A stretch of 64,000 nucleotides of DNA from Flavobacterium piscisymbiosum (GCF_020905295.1 NZ_JAJJMM010000001.1:186001-250000), one strand, 5' to 3'; positions 17,060 through 27,897 are shown, counted from the first letter of the stretch. The notes: a model not told the origin generated them from the letters alone. Translations and numbers: made by a program.

Positions 17060-17824
17060 ATGTCAATAAAACAAGAGTCAGAATTAATAGGAATGCAAAA
17101 GGCAAGTGAAGCTGTAGCTTATACTTTGAAAGAAATGAGAAACTTTGCCAAAGCAGGAATGACAACAAAGGAATTAGACGATTATGGCGGAAAAATCCTG
17201 AACGAATTAGGGGCAAAATCGGCACCGTATTTAACGTATGGTTTTCCGGGATGGACTTGCATTAGTGTAAATAATGAATTTTGTCACGGTATTCCGTCAG
17301 ATAAAAGAATTCTTAACGAAGGTGATTTAATCAACATTGATGTTTCGGCAGAACTGGATGGTTTTTGGTCAGATAACGGAGGTTCGTTTGTGATTGGCGA
17401 AGATGTAAACGGACACCAGAAACTGGTTGATGCATCAAAAGATATTTTACAAAAAGCAATAGATAATATAAAAGGCGGAGTAAAGATTTCTGAAATAGGA
17501 TATCTTATCGAAACTGAAGCTAAAAAAAGAGGTTACAAAGTAATCAAAAATCTGGGCGGACACGGTATTGGAAGAAGCTTACACGAGCAACCGGATGAAT
17601 TATTAAACTATAAAAACCGATTTGATCAAAGACGTTTCAAAAAGGATTCGGTTGTAGCGATTGAAACTTTTATCTCAACCTCATCTTCTCTTGCTGTAGA
17701 ACTTAATGACGGTTGGACAATGGTAGGCAATAAAGGCGGACATATGGCACAACACGAACATACGATTGTGGTTACGAACGGTAAACCTATTATTTTGACC
17801 GAAATGAACGGAATTTGGAACTAA
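17060..17824 (+). CDS. map: Methionine aminopeptidase, type I
   Basis: The 254-residue enzyme removes N-terminal Met from nascent proteins. The metal ligands are visible: Asp in INIDVS and SDNGGSF, His in GGHGIGRSLHE, Glu in AIETFIS and Glu in QHEHTIVV. The upstream CISVNNEFCHGIPSD holds the substrate-contacting His. It is not next to ribosomal-protein genes as the housekeeping map often is, so it may be a second copy. A terminator follows. Confidence 0.92.
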   Translation: MSIKQESELIGMQKASEAVAYTLKEMRNFAKAGMTTKELDDYGGKILNELGAKSAPYLTYGFPGWTCISVNNEFCHGIPSDKRILNEGDLINIDVSAELDGFWSDNGGSFVIGEDVNGHQKLVDASKDILQKAIDNIKGGVKISEIGYLIETEAKKRGYKVIKNLGGHGIGRSLHEQPDELLNYKNRFDQRRFKKDSVVAIETFISTSSSLAVELNDGWTMVGNKGGHMAQHEHTIVVTNGKPIILTEMNGIWN

Positions 17825-17848
17825 CAGATTTTAAACGTTACTAAAAAA

Positions 17849-17890
17849 CAAACCCCTTAAATAGTATTTATTTAAGGGGTTTGTCTTTTT
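17849..17890 (+). terminator. Terminator after map
   Basis: A CAAACCCCTTAAATA/TATTTAAGGGGTTTG stem of about 14 pairs is followed by a T-rich tail. Confidence 0.85.
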
Positions 17891-17904
17891 AAGAATAAAA
17901 TCAA

Positions 17905-18056
17905 TTTAACACATAGAAACATAGGTTACAGAAATGTAAAAGAAGATACAAAAAGAAACTAGTTTCTTCACACATAGTCCCGATAGCTATCGGGATTAAT
18001 TAATGCTAGTAAAACGCCTTTATAACTTTACAAAATCTATGTTTCTATGTGTTAAA
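17905..18056. repeat. Dispersed palindromic element, copy 1 (~150 bp)
   Basis: The termini are inverted repeats: TTTAACACATAGAAACATAG on the left is answered by CTATGTTTCTATGTGTTAAA on the right. Inside are GATACAAAAAGAAA, TTTCTT, CACATAGTCCCGA and a perfect palindrome CCCGATAGCTATCGGG (17979-17994). The same arrangement recurs at 22608-22756. It has no coding capacity, which makes it MITE- or REP-like. Confidence 0.75.
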
Positions 18057-18082
18057 AAAATTATACCAAGTTTTTTACTTTT

Positions 18083-19072
<990 letters not shown>

Positions 19073-19220
19073 TTAAAATAGTGATCTGATATGTTTAGTA
19101 ACATTTTTAATACTACAAATTTCCTCCAATAATCTCAGTTACCTATAATACAGATTACTGCTATTATAACCATTTTTACTGATTTGCATAATCACGCTAA
19201 GTTATTAAAAATCTGAGTAG

Positions 19221-19228
19221 TATATTTG
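19221..19228 (+). promoter_or_regulatory. -7-like element (TATATTTG) of the AraC gene at 19253
   Basis: An exact TAnnTTTG motif lies 24 bases before the ATG. The -33 region is weak. The predicted start near 19235 leaves a short leader. Confidence 0.55.
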
Positions 19229-19252
19229 TGTGTATAATTTCACAGACGCATC

Positions 19253-20149
19253 ATGGATCCTATTATTAAACTCGAAAAAGTTACACAATACAATCAATTG
19301 AAAGATGTTGAAACACAGCATCCTTTAATAAGTGTTTTTGATAATTCTAATAGTAAAGCACTCCCTAATCATACCCGAATACATTTTAATTTTTATGCTA
19401 TATTTTTAAAAGCCGGAAATTGCGGTGAATTAAAATACGGGCGTAACAATTACGATTATGATGATGGTACAATGGTTTTTGTAGCACCGGGACAAGTACT
19501 CGAGGTTAATAATACTGATAATTATAAATCTACGGGCTTAACATTACTTTTTCATCCTGATCTGATAAAAGGAACTTCACTGGCAAAAAACATAAGTCAA
19601 TATTCTTTCTTTTCTTACGACTCACACGAAGCACTGCATTTATCTTTGAAAGAACAGCAAATAATAAAAGATTTATTTAGTAAATTAGAATACGAATTAA
19701 GCCAGTCGATCGATAAACACAGCAAAAGCATCATCACTAATAATATTGAGTTGTTGCTCAATTATTGTGTGCGTTTTTATGACAGGCAATTTATCACCAG
19801 AGAAAATATCAATACTGATGTTTTATCGAAATTTGAAAATTTGTTAAACGAATATTTTTTATCTGAAATTGCAAAAGATTCAGGATTGCCTTCTGTTGGC
19901 TATTTTGCAGATCGTTTGCATCTTTCTGCTAATTATTTTGGAGATTTAATTAAAAAAGAAACAGGCAAATCTGCTCAGGAACACATTCAGTTAAAATTAA
20001 TTACCTTAGCGAAAGAACGAATTTTTGATACTGATAAATCGGTTAGTCAAATCGCATTTGAACTGGGTTTTAAATATCCGCAGCATTTTAATCGAATGTT
20101 TAAAAAGAACACGGGTTATACCCCAATTGAATACAGAAGTTTAAACTAA
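19253..20149 (+). CDS. AraC-family transcriptional regulator
   Basis: In this 298-residue protein the N-terminal ~170 residues form a cupin-like sensor (FNFYAIFLKAGNCGELKYG, then MVFVAPGQVLEVNN). The C-terminal domain holds both HTHs (YFADRLHLSANYFGDLIKKETGKSAQEHIQ; SVSQIAFELGFKYPQHFNRMFKKNTGYTPIEYR). It is divergent from the aldo/keto reductase, which it probably controls. The antiporter gene starts only 18 bases after its stop and may be part of the same transcript. Confidence 0.9.
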   Translation: MDPIIKLEKVTQYNQLKDVETQHPLISVFDNSNSKALPNHTRIHFNFYAIFLKAGNCGELKYGRNNYDYDDGTMVFVAPGQVLEVNNTDNYKSTGLTLLFHPDLIKGTSLAKNISQYSFFSYDSHEALHLSLKEQQIIKDLFSKLEYELSQSIDKHSKSIITNNIELLLNYCVRFYDRQFITRENINTDVLSKFENLLNEYFLSEIAKDSGLPSVGYFADRLHLSANYFGDLIKKETGKSAQEHIQLKLITLAKERIFDTDKSVSQIAFELGFKYPQHFNRMFKKNTGYTPIEYRSLN

Positions 20150-20167
20150 AATCCATAAACCAAAAGA

Positions 20168-21748
20168 ATGCTCGAGAATTTCCCTTTTTATTTAGGTCTG
20201 TTAATTATCATTATATTACTGATAATGTTAGCTAATAAAATAAAAGTAGCTTATCCAATATTATTAGTATTGGCTGGATTGGCTATCAGTTTTATTCCAA
20301 AAGTACCTTTAATACAAATCGAACCTGATCTTATCTTCTTTATATTTCTGCCGCCATTGTTGTACGAAGCGGCATGGACAGTTTCATGGAAAGAAATGTG
20401 GCGTTGGCGACGCATTATTACCAGTTTTGCCTTTGTCGTTGTTTTTCTCTCGGCCCTATCTGTAGCATTAGTTGCTAATTATATTATACCGGGATTTTCA
20501 TTAGCATTGGGTTTTGTCCTGGGCGGAATTGTATCTCCTCCTGATGCGGTAAGTGCCGGTGCTATTTTGAAATTTGTAAAAGTGCCCAAAACTATTTCAT
20601 CGATTTTAGAAGGCGAAAGTTTACTAAATGATGCTTCTTCCTTAATTATTTTCAGATTTGCAATGATTGCCGTCGCGACAGAGCAATTTATATTTTATAA
20701 AGCCGCAGTAAGTTTTAGCTGGATGATTTTTGGCGGAGTTGGAATTGGTCTATTAATTGGATGGATTTTTATGAAGGCGCACAAATATTTGCCCACAGAT
20801 GCCAATGTAGATATCGTTTTATCATTAGCTACACCCTATATTATTTACCTCGCTGCCGAAGAGGTGCACAGTTCAGGTGTATTGGCCGTAGTGTGTGGCG
20901 GATTGCTATTGTCTAATAACCGACACCGATTTTTGAGCAGCAGATCTCGTTTGCAGGGCATAAATGTTTGGCAGAGTCTTACTTTTATCCTTAATGGTTT
21001 TGTGTTTATGCTTATTGGCTTAGATCTGCCGCAAATTACAAACGGACTTAAAGTCGAAGCTGTTAGCATTTCGTCGGCAATTGGTTATGGCGTTCTGATA
21101 ACATTTGTTTTAATCATCAGTAGAATTATATCCTCTTATGGCGCTGTTGTCGTGACACTCATTGCGCGTAATTTTATTACCGTTGCCGATAGCAGAAATC
21201 CGGGTTACAAAACTCCATTTATATTGGGTTGGACGGGAATGAGAGGTGTGGTATCATTAGCCGCTGCCTTGTCTATACCTGTCTATTTGGATAATGGAAA
21301 CGGTTTTCCGCAGCGAAATCTTATTTTGTTTATCACTTTTATCGTTATTCTTTTAACGCTGGTCATTCAGGGATTAACATTACCTTATTTCATTAAAAAA
21401 ATTAATCTTACAGATGTTTATGATCCGTTACCAAAAGAAGAAGTTCATAATAACCTGCGTCACGAATTGGCTGAATTTGCTTTAAATTATCTTAAAACCA
21501 ATTATAGCGATCAGATCGAAAACAATACTTCGTTACAACATCTTATTCACAAATGGGAACAATACAGTAACGGCATTGATGATGAAGCAATAGGCCAGGA
21601 ACTTAAAGTAATTTATCTTGATTTATTAAACAAGCAAAGACAATGGCTGATCGCTAAAAATAAAGAAGATCAAACGCTGGATGAAACCATTATTAGACGC
21701 CAAATGCATTATTTAGATATTGAAGAAGAAAAATTGCGTTACCTCTAA
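20168..21748 (+). CDS. Na+/H+ antiporter, CPA1 family
   Basis: The 526-residue membrane protein has about 12 transmembrane segments over the first 420 residues and a ~105-residue cytoplasmic tail. Hallmarks are FFIFLPPLLYEAAW near 55, the ion-site region GGIVSPPDAVSAGAI near 120, EGESLLNDASSLIIF near 157, and GWTGMRGVVSLAAAL near 355. It exchanges Na+ or K+ for protons in pH and salt homeostasis. It starts 18 bases after an AraC gene. The helical tail is typical of bacterial CPA1 proteins. Confidence 0.92.
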   Translation: MLENFPFYLGLLIIIILLIMLANKIKVAYPILLVLAGLAISFIPKVPLIQIEPDLIFFIFLPPLLYEAAWTVSWKEMWRWRRIITSFAFVVVFLSALSVALVANYIIPGFSLALGFVLGGIVSPPDAVSAGAILKFVKVPKTISSILEGESLLNDASSLIIFRFAMIAVATEQFIFYKAAVSFSWMIFGGVGIGLLIGWIFMKAHKYLPTDANVDIVLSLATPYIIYLAAEEVHSSGVLAVVCGGLLLSNNRHRFLSSRSRLQGINVWQSLTFILNGFVFMLIGLDLPQITNGLKVEAVSISSAIGYGVLITFVLIISRIISSYGAVVVTLIARNFITVADSRNPGYKTPFILGWTGMRGVVSLAAALSIPVYLDNGNGFPQRNLILFITFIVILLTLVIQGLTLPYFIKKINLTDVYDPLPKEEVHNNLRHELAEFALNYLKTNYSDQIENNTSLQHLIHKWEQYSNGIDDEAIGQELKVIYLDLLNKQRQWLIAKNKEDQTLDETIIRRQMHYLDIEEEKLRYL

Positions 21749-21774
21749 AAGACATTTATTAAAGTTTTACACTA

Positions 21775-22557
21775 CTAAATGCGACCCTTGATATCCGGAA
21801 TTTTCTCCGTCAGGTTTTTCCAGTATCGTTTTGGCATGTGCTGCAAATGAAGTTTTGTATTTTTTCGGGATTCAATATTAACACTCTTGAAATAATTGCG
21901 CCATAAATCCTGAAAAAGTTCTTCGCCTTCATCGCCTATTTCAGCTAAAAACTTAGAGGAATTAGATTCAGTATTAAATTGTAATGCTACAGTCGAAACA
22001 TTTTTAAGATCATAATAAATACCATATTTACGTTTGGAATCATAAATTAACCAGCGCTGATCAGCGTAACGGCTTTTAAAATGATTTTCTATAAGGGGCA
22101 AAACATTGCAATCCGGTTCGACGATTGCATAATACAATTGGTCTTTTGTTAATTGAAACCTGACGAATGCCTCCATTCGATGTGATTCTTTTCCGGTTAG
22201 TCTAATGGCTTTTCGCAGTTCTAAAACATCATTATTACTAAAATCGTCTTCAACATTTACAGTACTTGAGAGTACATACGCTACATATCGAAACATGATT
22301 TCTTCAATCTTATTGGTTTCTGATAAAAAGGCATTATACAAACCCTGAAATCCATTTTTCGAAAGGCGTTTTTGTAATCCGCTTAAAACGCGCTTTACTT
22401 TTACCTCATCTGTAATCACTGTATGATTGGTAGAAAAAAGCAAATCGGCAGAAGCTTCGTTTTTGGCAAAAACAATATCCTGCAATTTATATTCATAAAT
22501 TTCGAATACGGCTGTAACCCAGCCTTCATAAGTTCCATCGTAAATTACCTGTGTCAT
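21775..22557 (-). CDS. TIGR03915-type DNA-metabolism protein (DUF4130)
   Basis: The 260-residue protein begins YDGTYEGWVTAVFEIYEYKL, contains FVRFQLTKDQLYYAIVEPDCNVLPLIENHFKSRYADQRWLIYD, and ends with HMPKRYWKNLTEKIP, all typical of the TIGR03915/DUF4130 family. That family is found next to, or fused with, uracil-DNA-glycosylase-like domains and accompanies the radical-SAM protein TIGR03916. Here it is the short form without a fused glycosylase. It follows its radical-SAM partner on the same strand with a 224-base gap containing a repeat element. The biochemical role is not established; DNA repair or modification is inferred. Confidence 0.87.
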   Translation of the reverse strand: MTQVIYDGTYEGWVTAVFEIYEYKLQDIVFAKNEASADLLFSTNHTVITDEVKVKRVLSGLQKRLSKNGFQGLYNAFLSETNKIEEIMFRYVAYVLSSTVNVEDDFSNNDVLELRKAIRLTGKESHRMEAFVRFQLTKDQLYYAIVEPDCNVLPLIENHFKSRYADQRWLIYDSKRKYGIYYDLKNVSTVALQFNTESNSSKFLAEIGDEGEELFQDLWRNYFKSVNIESRKNTKLHLQHMPKRYWKNLTEKIPDIKGRI

Positions 22558-22607
22558 TCTAATTTTATTCCGTAATTGTGATTACTTCGTCTATTCGGTT
22601 GCTCGAT

Positions 22608-22756
22608 ATTAAACAAATAGAAACATAGATTTTATATGCAAAAAAGGATACAAAAAAGAAATACATTTCTTTCACATAGTCCCGAAGCTTCGGGATGCAT
22701 TCTAATCAAGTGAAACACCTGTTTAAATAAAAAAAGCTATGTTTCTATGGGTTAAA
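22608..22756. repeat. Dispersed palindromic element, copy 2 (~150 bp)
   Basis: This copy has the same structure as 17905-18056: TAAACAAATAGAAACATAGA at the left end, GGATACAAAAAAGAAA and CACATAGTCCCGA inside, a CCCGAAGCTTCGGG palindrome (22681-22694), and CTATGTTTCTATGGGTTAAA at the right end. It separates the radical-SAM gene from its TIGR03915 partner. Confidence 0.75.
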
Positions 22757-22781
22757 AATTAAGCCCATTGCATTTAATTAA

Positions 22782-24041
22782 CTAAAATAAAGCAAGTTGA
22801 TTCGAAAAGTCATTCTTGTATTTACTCTTTTGAGTATTTAGAATATGATCCTTGATTTGAATAGAAGTTAAATCTTTTTGTAATTGAAAAGGCGTTGCAA
22901 ATGCCAGAAAATATTTGGCGCGCGTGTAGGCGATTCCTAATTTCTGTAAATCCTGAGGAACTAGTTTTTTAAATTTTCTTGCTGCAACAATTTTTTTTGC
23001 ACTCAAAAAACCAATACCCGGAATACGTTTAATCAGTTCGAGATCGGCAGTATTTACATCAACCGGAAACTGATTCATATTACGCAACGCCCAACCTAAT
23101 TTTGGGTCGATATCAAGATCCAGATTAGGCTGATCAAAACCCACGATTTCATTTACATTAAATCCGTACAAACGAATTAACCAATCGGCCTGATACAAAC
23201 GGTTTTCGCGAATCACAGGAACCGGAGTTCCTATTGCAGGAAGTCTGGTATCATAACTTATGGGTACATATCCGGAATAATACACGCGTCGCATGTTCAT
23301 TTGATCATAAAAATAATTGGCCATTCCCAGAATTTCCATATCATTTTCCTGGGTTGCACCAATCACCATTTGCGTGCTTTGTCCTGCCGGAGCAAAAATT
23401 GGCGCTTTGTAATTGAGTTTTTTCTCTTCTTTGTGACCAACAATTTCATTTTTCAGATATTCCATTGGTTTGATCACATCGATATGATTTTTATCGGGCG
23501 CCAATAATTTCAGGCTTTTTTCTGTTGGCATTTCGACATTTACGCTCAAACGATCCGCGTACATTCCGGCTTGTTGCAGTAATTCATCGCTGGCTCCCGG
23601 AATGGCTTTAAGATGTATATAGCCATTAAAATTTTCTTCTAATCGTAATTTCTTGGCAATCCTCACCAAACGTTCCATCGTATAGTCCGGATTATCAAAG
23701 ATGCCGGAACTCAAAAACAAACCTTCTATGTAATTTCTTCTGTAAAAACCAATCGTAAGATCGACCACTTCCTGCACTGTAAAAGCAGCGCGTTTTACAT
23801 CGTTACTTTTTCGGCTTACGCAATACGCGCAGTCAAAAATGCAATGGTTGGTCAGTAAAATTTTCAGCAACGAAACACAACGGCCATCTTCGGTATACGA
23901 ATGACAAATACCATATCCTTTTGCATTTCCTAATCCGTTATCCTTATTTTTTCGATTGCTTTGACTTGACGAACATGAAACATCATATTTCGCCGCATCA
24001 GCCAAAATCGACAACTTCTCCATCACTCTTTCATGTACCAT
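22782..24041 (-). CDS. Putative DNA modification/repair radical SAM protein (TIGR03916)
   Basis: The 419-residue protein has the radical-SAM cluster motif CIFDCAYC (CX3CX2C) near residue 75, preceded by KGYGICHSYTEDGRCVSLLKIL with two further conserved Cys. A C-terminal helix-hairpin-helix, LELIKRIPGIGFLSAKKIVAARKF, near 340-365 suggests DNA binding. This layout defines TIGR03916, which occurs with TIGR03915. No reaction has been assigned; I infer SAM-dependent chemistry on DNA bases. An internal Met at residue 7 could be the true start. Confidence 0.9.
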   Translation of the reverse strand: MVHERVMEKLSILADAAKYDVSCSSSQSNRKNKDNGLGNAKGYGICHSYTEDGRCVSLLKILLTNHCIFDCAYCVSRKSNDVKRAAFTVQEVVDLTIGFYRRNYIEGLFLSSGIFDNPDYTMERLVRIAKKLRLEENFNGYIHLKAIPGASDELLQQAGMYADRLSVNVEMPTEKSLKLLAPDKNHIDVIKPMEYLKNEIVGHKEEKKLNYKAPIFAPAGQSTQMVIGATQENDMEILGMANYFYDQMNMRRVYYSGYVPISYDTRLPAIGTPVPVIRENRLYQADWLIRLYGFNVNEIVGFDQPNLDLDIDPKLGWALRNMNQFPVDVNTADLELIKRIPGIGFLSAKKIVAARKFKKLVPQDLQKLGIAYTRAKYFLAFATPFQLQKDLTSIQIKDHILNTQKSKYKNDFSNQLALF

Positions 24042-24180
24042 TTTGAGCCTTTTTTTGTGGTTAAAAAACTAAATTTGTTTCACCTCAAAACTACTCTTTT
24101 ATGATGCAAAAGATCTGAAATTGATTGTTCTAAATTGTATCAAAATTAAGTTATACAACTTCAACTCTTTGATTATGTGA

Positions 24181-24927
24181 TTATAATCCAATTTTCCCTT
24201 CAGCCCAATAAGCCTGAGTGTAGATTTTTTTATTGAGAACACCTTTTTCTTTTAAGACTTTTCTAAACGCCTGAATAGACCTGGCATTTCCCATTAAATA
24301 AAATTGTCCGTGTTGCCATAAATCCCAAATTTTAGCATCTAATTTATTTAGTGTTTCTATTGCAAATTCGGCTTTGTTGGCAGACTTTGGAACAATATCA
24401 ACCGAAAAACCTAACTTATCAGCAACTTCCATATCATCAGGATCCAGTTCTAAAATACCGAGATAATTATTTTCATTGGCATTTATTTCATCCTTAAAAC
24501 TTTTAAAAACACTAATGCAGGTTTCATCTCCATAAAAAAACTGATACTTTTCTTCTTTTTTAAAAAATTCAAAACCTCGTGGCATTCCCACCGTTATTTG
24601 ATCATCAGGTTTTAGGTTTTCGACAAAATAACTTCCGGGGCCATTTTTATGTATATGAAAAATAACTTCAAATGTTCCTTTTTCGCTATTCCATTTACTG
24701 GGCGTATAATTTCGGTAATTGGTATCATCAATCCTGATAATTATGGCCTGGCCAATTTTAAAATTGATGTGCGGAAAATGACCTTTGAACCTGATTCTCT
24801 TTATATTTTGGCTCAACATTTTAGTATCGGTAACTTTTACTTTGCAAATTTTACTGCTAAAGGCAAGTTCCATAAAATCTCCAATAATTTTAGGCATCGA
24901 ATTCATAATGGTATGTTTTAATTTCAA
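24181..24927 (-). CDS. Siderophore-interacting protein (FAD-dependent ferric reductase)
   Basis: The 248-residue cytoplasmic flavoprotein has FAD-binding RIDDTNYRNYTPSKW near 72 and GPGSYFVENLKPDDQITVG near 105, and an NAD(P)H-binding C-terminal domain with FYGDETCISVFKS and YLMGNARSIQAFRKVL. It probably reduces ferric siderophores after import. The AraC gene upstream on the same strand ends 58 bases before its start. That AraC plus SIP pairing resembles iron-responsive units, but no Fur box was identified. Confidence 0.88.
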   Translation of the reverse strand: MKLKHTIMNSMPKIIGDFMELAFSSKICKVKVTDTKMLSQNIKRIRFKGHFPHINFKIGQAIIIRIDDTNYRNYTPSKWNSEKGTFEVIFHIHKNGPGSYFVENLKPDDQITVGMPRGFEFFKKEEKYQFFYGDETCISVFKSFKDEINANENNYLGILELDPDDMEVADKLGFSVDIVPKSANKAEFAIETLNKLDAKIWDLWQHGQFYLMGNARSIQAFRKVLKEKGVLNKKIYTQAYWAEGKIGL

Positions 24928-24985
24928 TGCAAAATTGAAACTAAAACCTAAAAAACAGGTTGCAGAAGAAATAGGGATGATTGGA

Positions 24986-25834
24986 CTATTCGCGGAATTT
25001 CAATCGAAAGGCTAACGGGGTTTCGCCGGTTATTTTTTTGAATAATCTCGAAAAATAAGTATGGTCTTCATATCCTAACATGAAAGCGATCTCTTTGACA
25101 TCATATTCTGTATAATACAAAAATCGCTGTGCCTCTAAAATCATCGCATTTTGTAACCAATACGTAACGGATTTACCGGTCGAAGCATTCACACAATAAT
25201 TCAAATGCGAAGTAGTAATGTTCAGTTTTTCAGCAAAAAAGGACGGGCTTTCTAAAAAGGTAGCATCAGAAATTAATTGTTTAAAATTAGAATAAATCAG
25301 CATCGATTGATTTTTAAGTTCTGATACCGAAGTACTAGATGCTGAATAAATATTGACAAAACGGTAAACCAGAGCACTAAAAACACCATTGACAATAGCG
25401 GTTTTATTCGAAATCGCTTTTTCGAAAGAACTATGTAGTAACGTAACGTTTTGCAGAAGATCCTTCTTCTCGAGTTTATCAATTTTGTTGAACTGATCTG
25501 TAATTTTCAGGTTCTCAAAAACAGCTGCACAATCATTCGGAATTAAAAATGGGGCGACACTAATATAGTATCCAGCTGCATCCGGCGAAACCATTTTTGG
25601 CGCATGAATCTGAAAAGGTTTGACTATTGCAATACTTAGCGCACTTGCTTTTACCTCTATCATGTCACACTCCATGATCATTTTTCCTTTGGTCAATACA
25701 AACAAAATATAAAAATCATCGCGATGCGTTCCTAATTTATTTATGGATTCTGAATCTACTCCCAATAAAGATAATTCGGCGATATAAATACCACCAACTG
25801 CTTCTGAACTCTGATTGTAAACAGGAATTTTCAA
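24986..25834 (-). CDS. AraC-family transcriptional regulator
   Basis: In this 282-residue protein the N-terminal half is a cupin-like sensor (DDFYILFVLTKGKMIMECD, then IVKPFQIHAP). The C-terminal HTH pair is FFAEKLNITTSHLNYCVNASTGKSV and DVKEIAFMLGYEDHTYFSRLFKKITGETPLAFR. It lies directly upstream of the siderophore-interacting protein gene and probably regulates it, acting as an activator bound to a ligand. Confidence 0.9.
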   Translation of the reverse strand: MKIPVYNQSSEAVGGIYIAELSLLGVDSESINKLGTHRDDFYILFVLTKGKMIMECDMIEVKASALSIAIVKPFQIHAPKMVSPDAAGYYISVAPFLIPNDCAAVFENLKITDQFNKIDKLEKKDLLQNVTLLHSSFEKAISNKTAIVNGVFSALVYRFVNIYSASSTSVSELKNQSMLIYSNFKQLISDATFLESPSFFAEKLNITTSHLNYCVNASTGKSVTYWLQNAMILEAQRFLYYTEYDVKEIAFMLGYEDHTYFSRLFKKITGETPLAFRLKFRE

Positions 25835-25949
25835 ATTGTATTTTTTGGAGTTATGAATAACGCGTAAATTCTAAACGATGAGGTTTGTACAAACTTAGAA
25901 AATTAATCCTAAACTAATTATCGATATCAAACAATCTGTTTTTAAAAGC

Positions 25950-25987
25950 AAAATCCCTTTAACCATCAACTGATTAAAGGGATTTTA
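25950..25987. terminator. Terminator of the TonB receptor gene
   Basis: An AAAATCCCTTTAA/TTAAAGGGATTTTA stem with loop CCATCAACTGA lies just beyond the minus-strand receptor stop. Symmetrical A and T tracts would let it work in both directions. Confidence 0.8.
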
Positions 25988-26014
25988 TATTTTATTTTAA
26001 AAAAGTAAAAAAGC

Positions 26015-27877
26015 TTAGAAAGTTACAAATTTCACTCCAAGACTAAACCATCTTGAAGGAAGCGGCACCGCACCTACTTCATAATAAGTCGCATTAAAAA
26101 TGTTTTGAGCATCTACATATACCGTTACTTTTTTGATCGATTGACTTACTCTAAAATCATTTACCCAATAAGATGGTCCGGTTACTCTTTGACTGAAACG
26201 GGTTGCGAATAAAGCGGTAAAATTTTTATGTTGAAAATCTATTGTATTGGTTACCTGATGTTCCAGAGATGAAACCAAATACTTCGCATAAACAGTCGAA
26301 ATTACATCCTGAAATTTAAAATCAAGATAAGAATATGCCAGATTGATATTCAACTTAGAATCATTAGAAAAACTCACTCTGTAATTGGTACGTAGATTAA
26401 AACCATTGGTATTCAGGTTTCCGTAATTGTTACTTTGCCAAGGCTCAGTTGTTACGTTTCTTGTCCAGTCGATAAAATTGCTGATCTTTCTGAAGAAATA
26501 ATTAGCATTAAAACTAAAATCTCTCTTAATATATTTAAATCCTATTTCACTCTGAAAAGCATTTTCGGTATCCAGATTAGCGTTACCAATATTTCCCGGA
26601 CGTTGGTTAAGATATAAATCCGTAAACGAAGGAATACGCTGGCTTGTGCCAATATTTCCGATGATCTTAAAAACATCTGTTATGGCATAACTTGCATCTA
26701 ATCCTGGGTAAGCCTGCCATTTATAATCAGAATTATAATTGACATAGGTTCCAAAATTTACATCAAGCTTATCGATAAAAGTCGTTCTATATTGCAGATA
26801 AATTCCATAATTGTCGCGATTATGATCTCCAATATTAGACGAACTAATATCTTCCGTTCTCACTTCGGCCCCAAAGCCTAATTCTCCCTTTTCCATTTTA
26901 TACGTAGTATTCAATTCTGCTGCAACTGAGTTGGTATAATGCTGACTCCTACCTGCATTTAAGTTCGAAATTCCGTAATAACGGTAATCATCATAATTGT
27001 ATCTGTAACTTACTCTAGGCATCAAAGTCCATTTTTCAGACAGCTGATGTTTCGATTGTACCGATGCAAAAGTTGTTTGTACCACTTCGCTTGAGTTTTT
27101 ATCTCCCGGCGCTGCATAAAATCCGTTGGCACCAAAACCATTCTTGATATAACCAAATGAAGTTAAAATTTCGTTGGCATTATTTAACTGATAATTACCC
27201 TGATAGAATATTTTATTATTTTCGAAAGCCGTATTATAGCGGTATCCGTTGCTTTTATCGTGCGAAGCAAAAAGCGAATGTTGCTGTTTCTCTTTGCTTA
27301 AAACACCACCAACCTGAATTCCGGTTCCGTAAAAGGTATCGCCCGTATCTTGTGTATCTTTTTCGAAGTTCGAACCTGCATAAGTATTGACTAAAAACCC
27401 GGATTGCGTTGGTTTTTTGGTAATAATATTAATCGCTCCGGTTAAACTATTTACGCCATAGGTAAGCGCAGCCGGCCCGCGAATGATTTCAATTCTTTCG
27501 ATTACCTCAACCGGAATAGGCAGATTCAGCATATTGTGCGCGGTTTGAGAATCTATTATTTTGGTTCCGTTTATAAGTACAACGGTTTGTTCGAAGCTTC
27601 CTCCGTCTACACTTACATCGGCCTGACTTCCAAAAGGGCCTCTTTGTCTCAGGTCAACTCCGTTTGCATATTGCAGAATTTCCTGAACGGATCGTCCCGG
27701 TAATTTTGCAATTGTAGCCTGATCAATTACATATACGTTTCTGTTTTTCTTGGATATTGGTGTACTAAACCTGTTTTCATGAATAATTACTTCATCAATA
27801 TTAATGGTATCTTTTTGCACCTGAGCTTGTAAACTAACACTTAATAGAGTCAGTGCAGCAAAATAAAGTTTTGTCAT
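26015..27877 (-). CDS. TonB-dependent outer-membrane receptor
   Basis: The 620-residue protein has a signal peptide (cleavage after LQAQ, residue ~19), a TonB-box-like IDEVIIHENRF, a plug domain (SVQEILQYANGVDLRQRGPFGSQADVSVDGG) and a 22-strand-type barrel ending in LGVKFVTF with terminal Phe. It is short and lacks a carboxypeptidase-like domain, so it is not a SusC. The layout is like BtuB or small siderophore/cofactor receptors. It is divergent from a MocR-type PLP regulator with only 43 bases between starts, suggesting that regulator controls it and that the substrate may relate to an amine or vitamin B6 compound. The ligand is unproven. Confidence 0.88.
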   Translation of the reverse strand: MTKLYFAALTLLSVSLQAQVQKDTINIDEVIIHENRFSTPISKKNRNVYVIDQATIAKLPGRSVQEILQYANGVDLRQRGPFGSQADVSVDGGSFEQTVVLINGTKIIDSQTAHNMLNLPIPVEVIERIEIIRGPAALTYGVNSLTGAINIITKKPTQSGFLVNTYAGSNFEKDTQDTGDTFYGTGIQVGGVLSKEKQQHSLFASHDKSNGYRYNTAFENNKIFYQGNYQLNNANEILTSFGYIKNGFGANGFYAAPGDKNSSEVVQTTFASVQSKHQLSEKWTLMPRVSYRYNYDDYRYYGISNLNAGRSQHYTNSVAAELNTTYKMEKGELGFGAEVRTEDISSSNIGDHNRDNYGIYLQYRTTFIDKLDVNFGTYVNYNSDYKWQAYPGLDASYAITDVFKIIGNIGTSQRIPSFTDLYLNQRPGNIGNANLDTENAFQSEIGFKYIKRDFSFNANYFFRKISNFIDWTRNVTTEPWQSNNYGNLNTNGFNLRTNYRVSFSNDSKLNINLAYSYLDFKFQDVISTVYAKYLVSSLEHQVTNTIDFQHKNFTALFATRFSQRVTGPSYWVNDFRVSQSIKKVTVYVDAQNIFNATYYEVGAVPLPSRWFSLGVKFVTF

Positions 27878-27897
27878 TTGTTTTAATTTTTTGCAAA

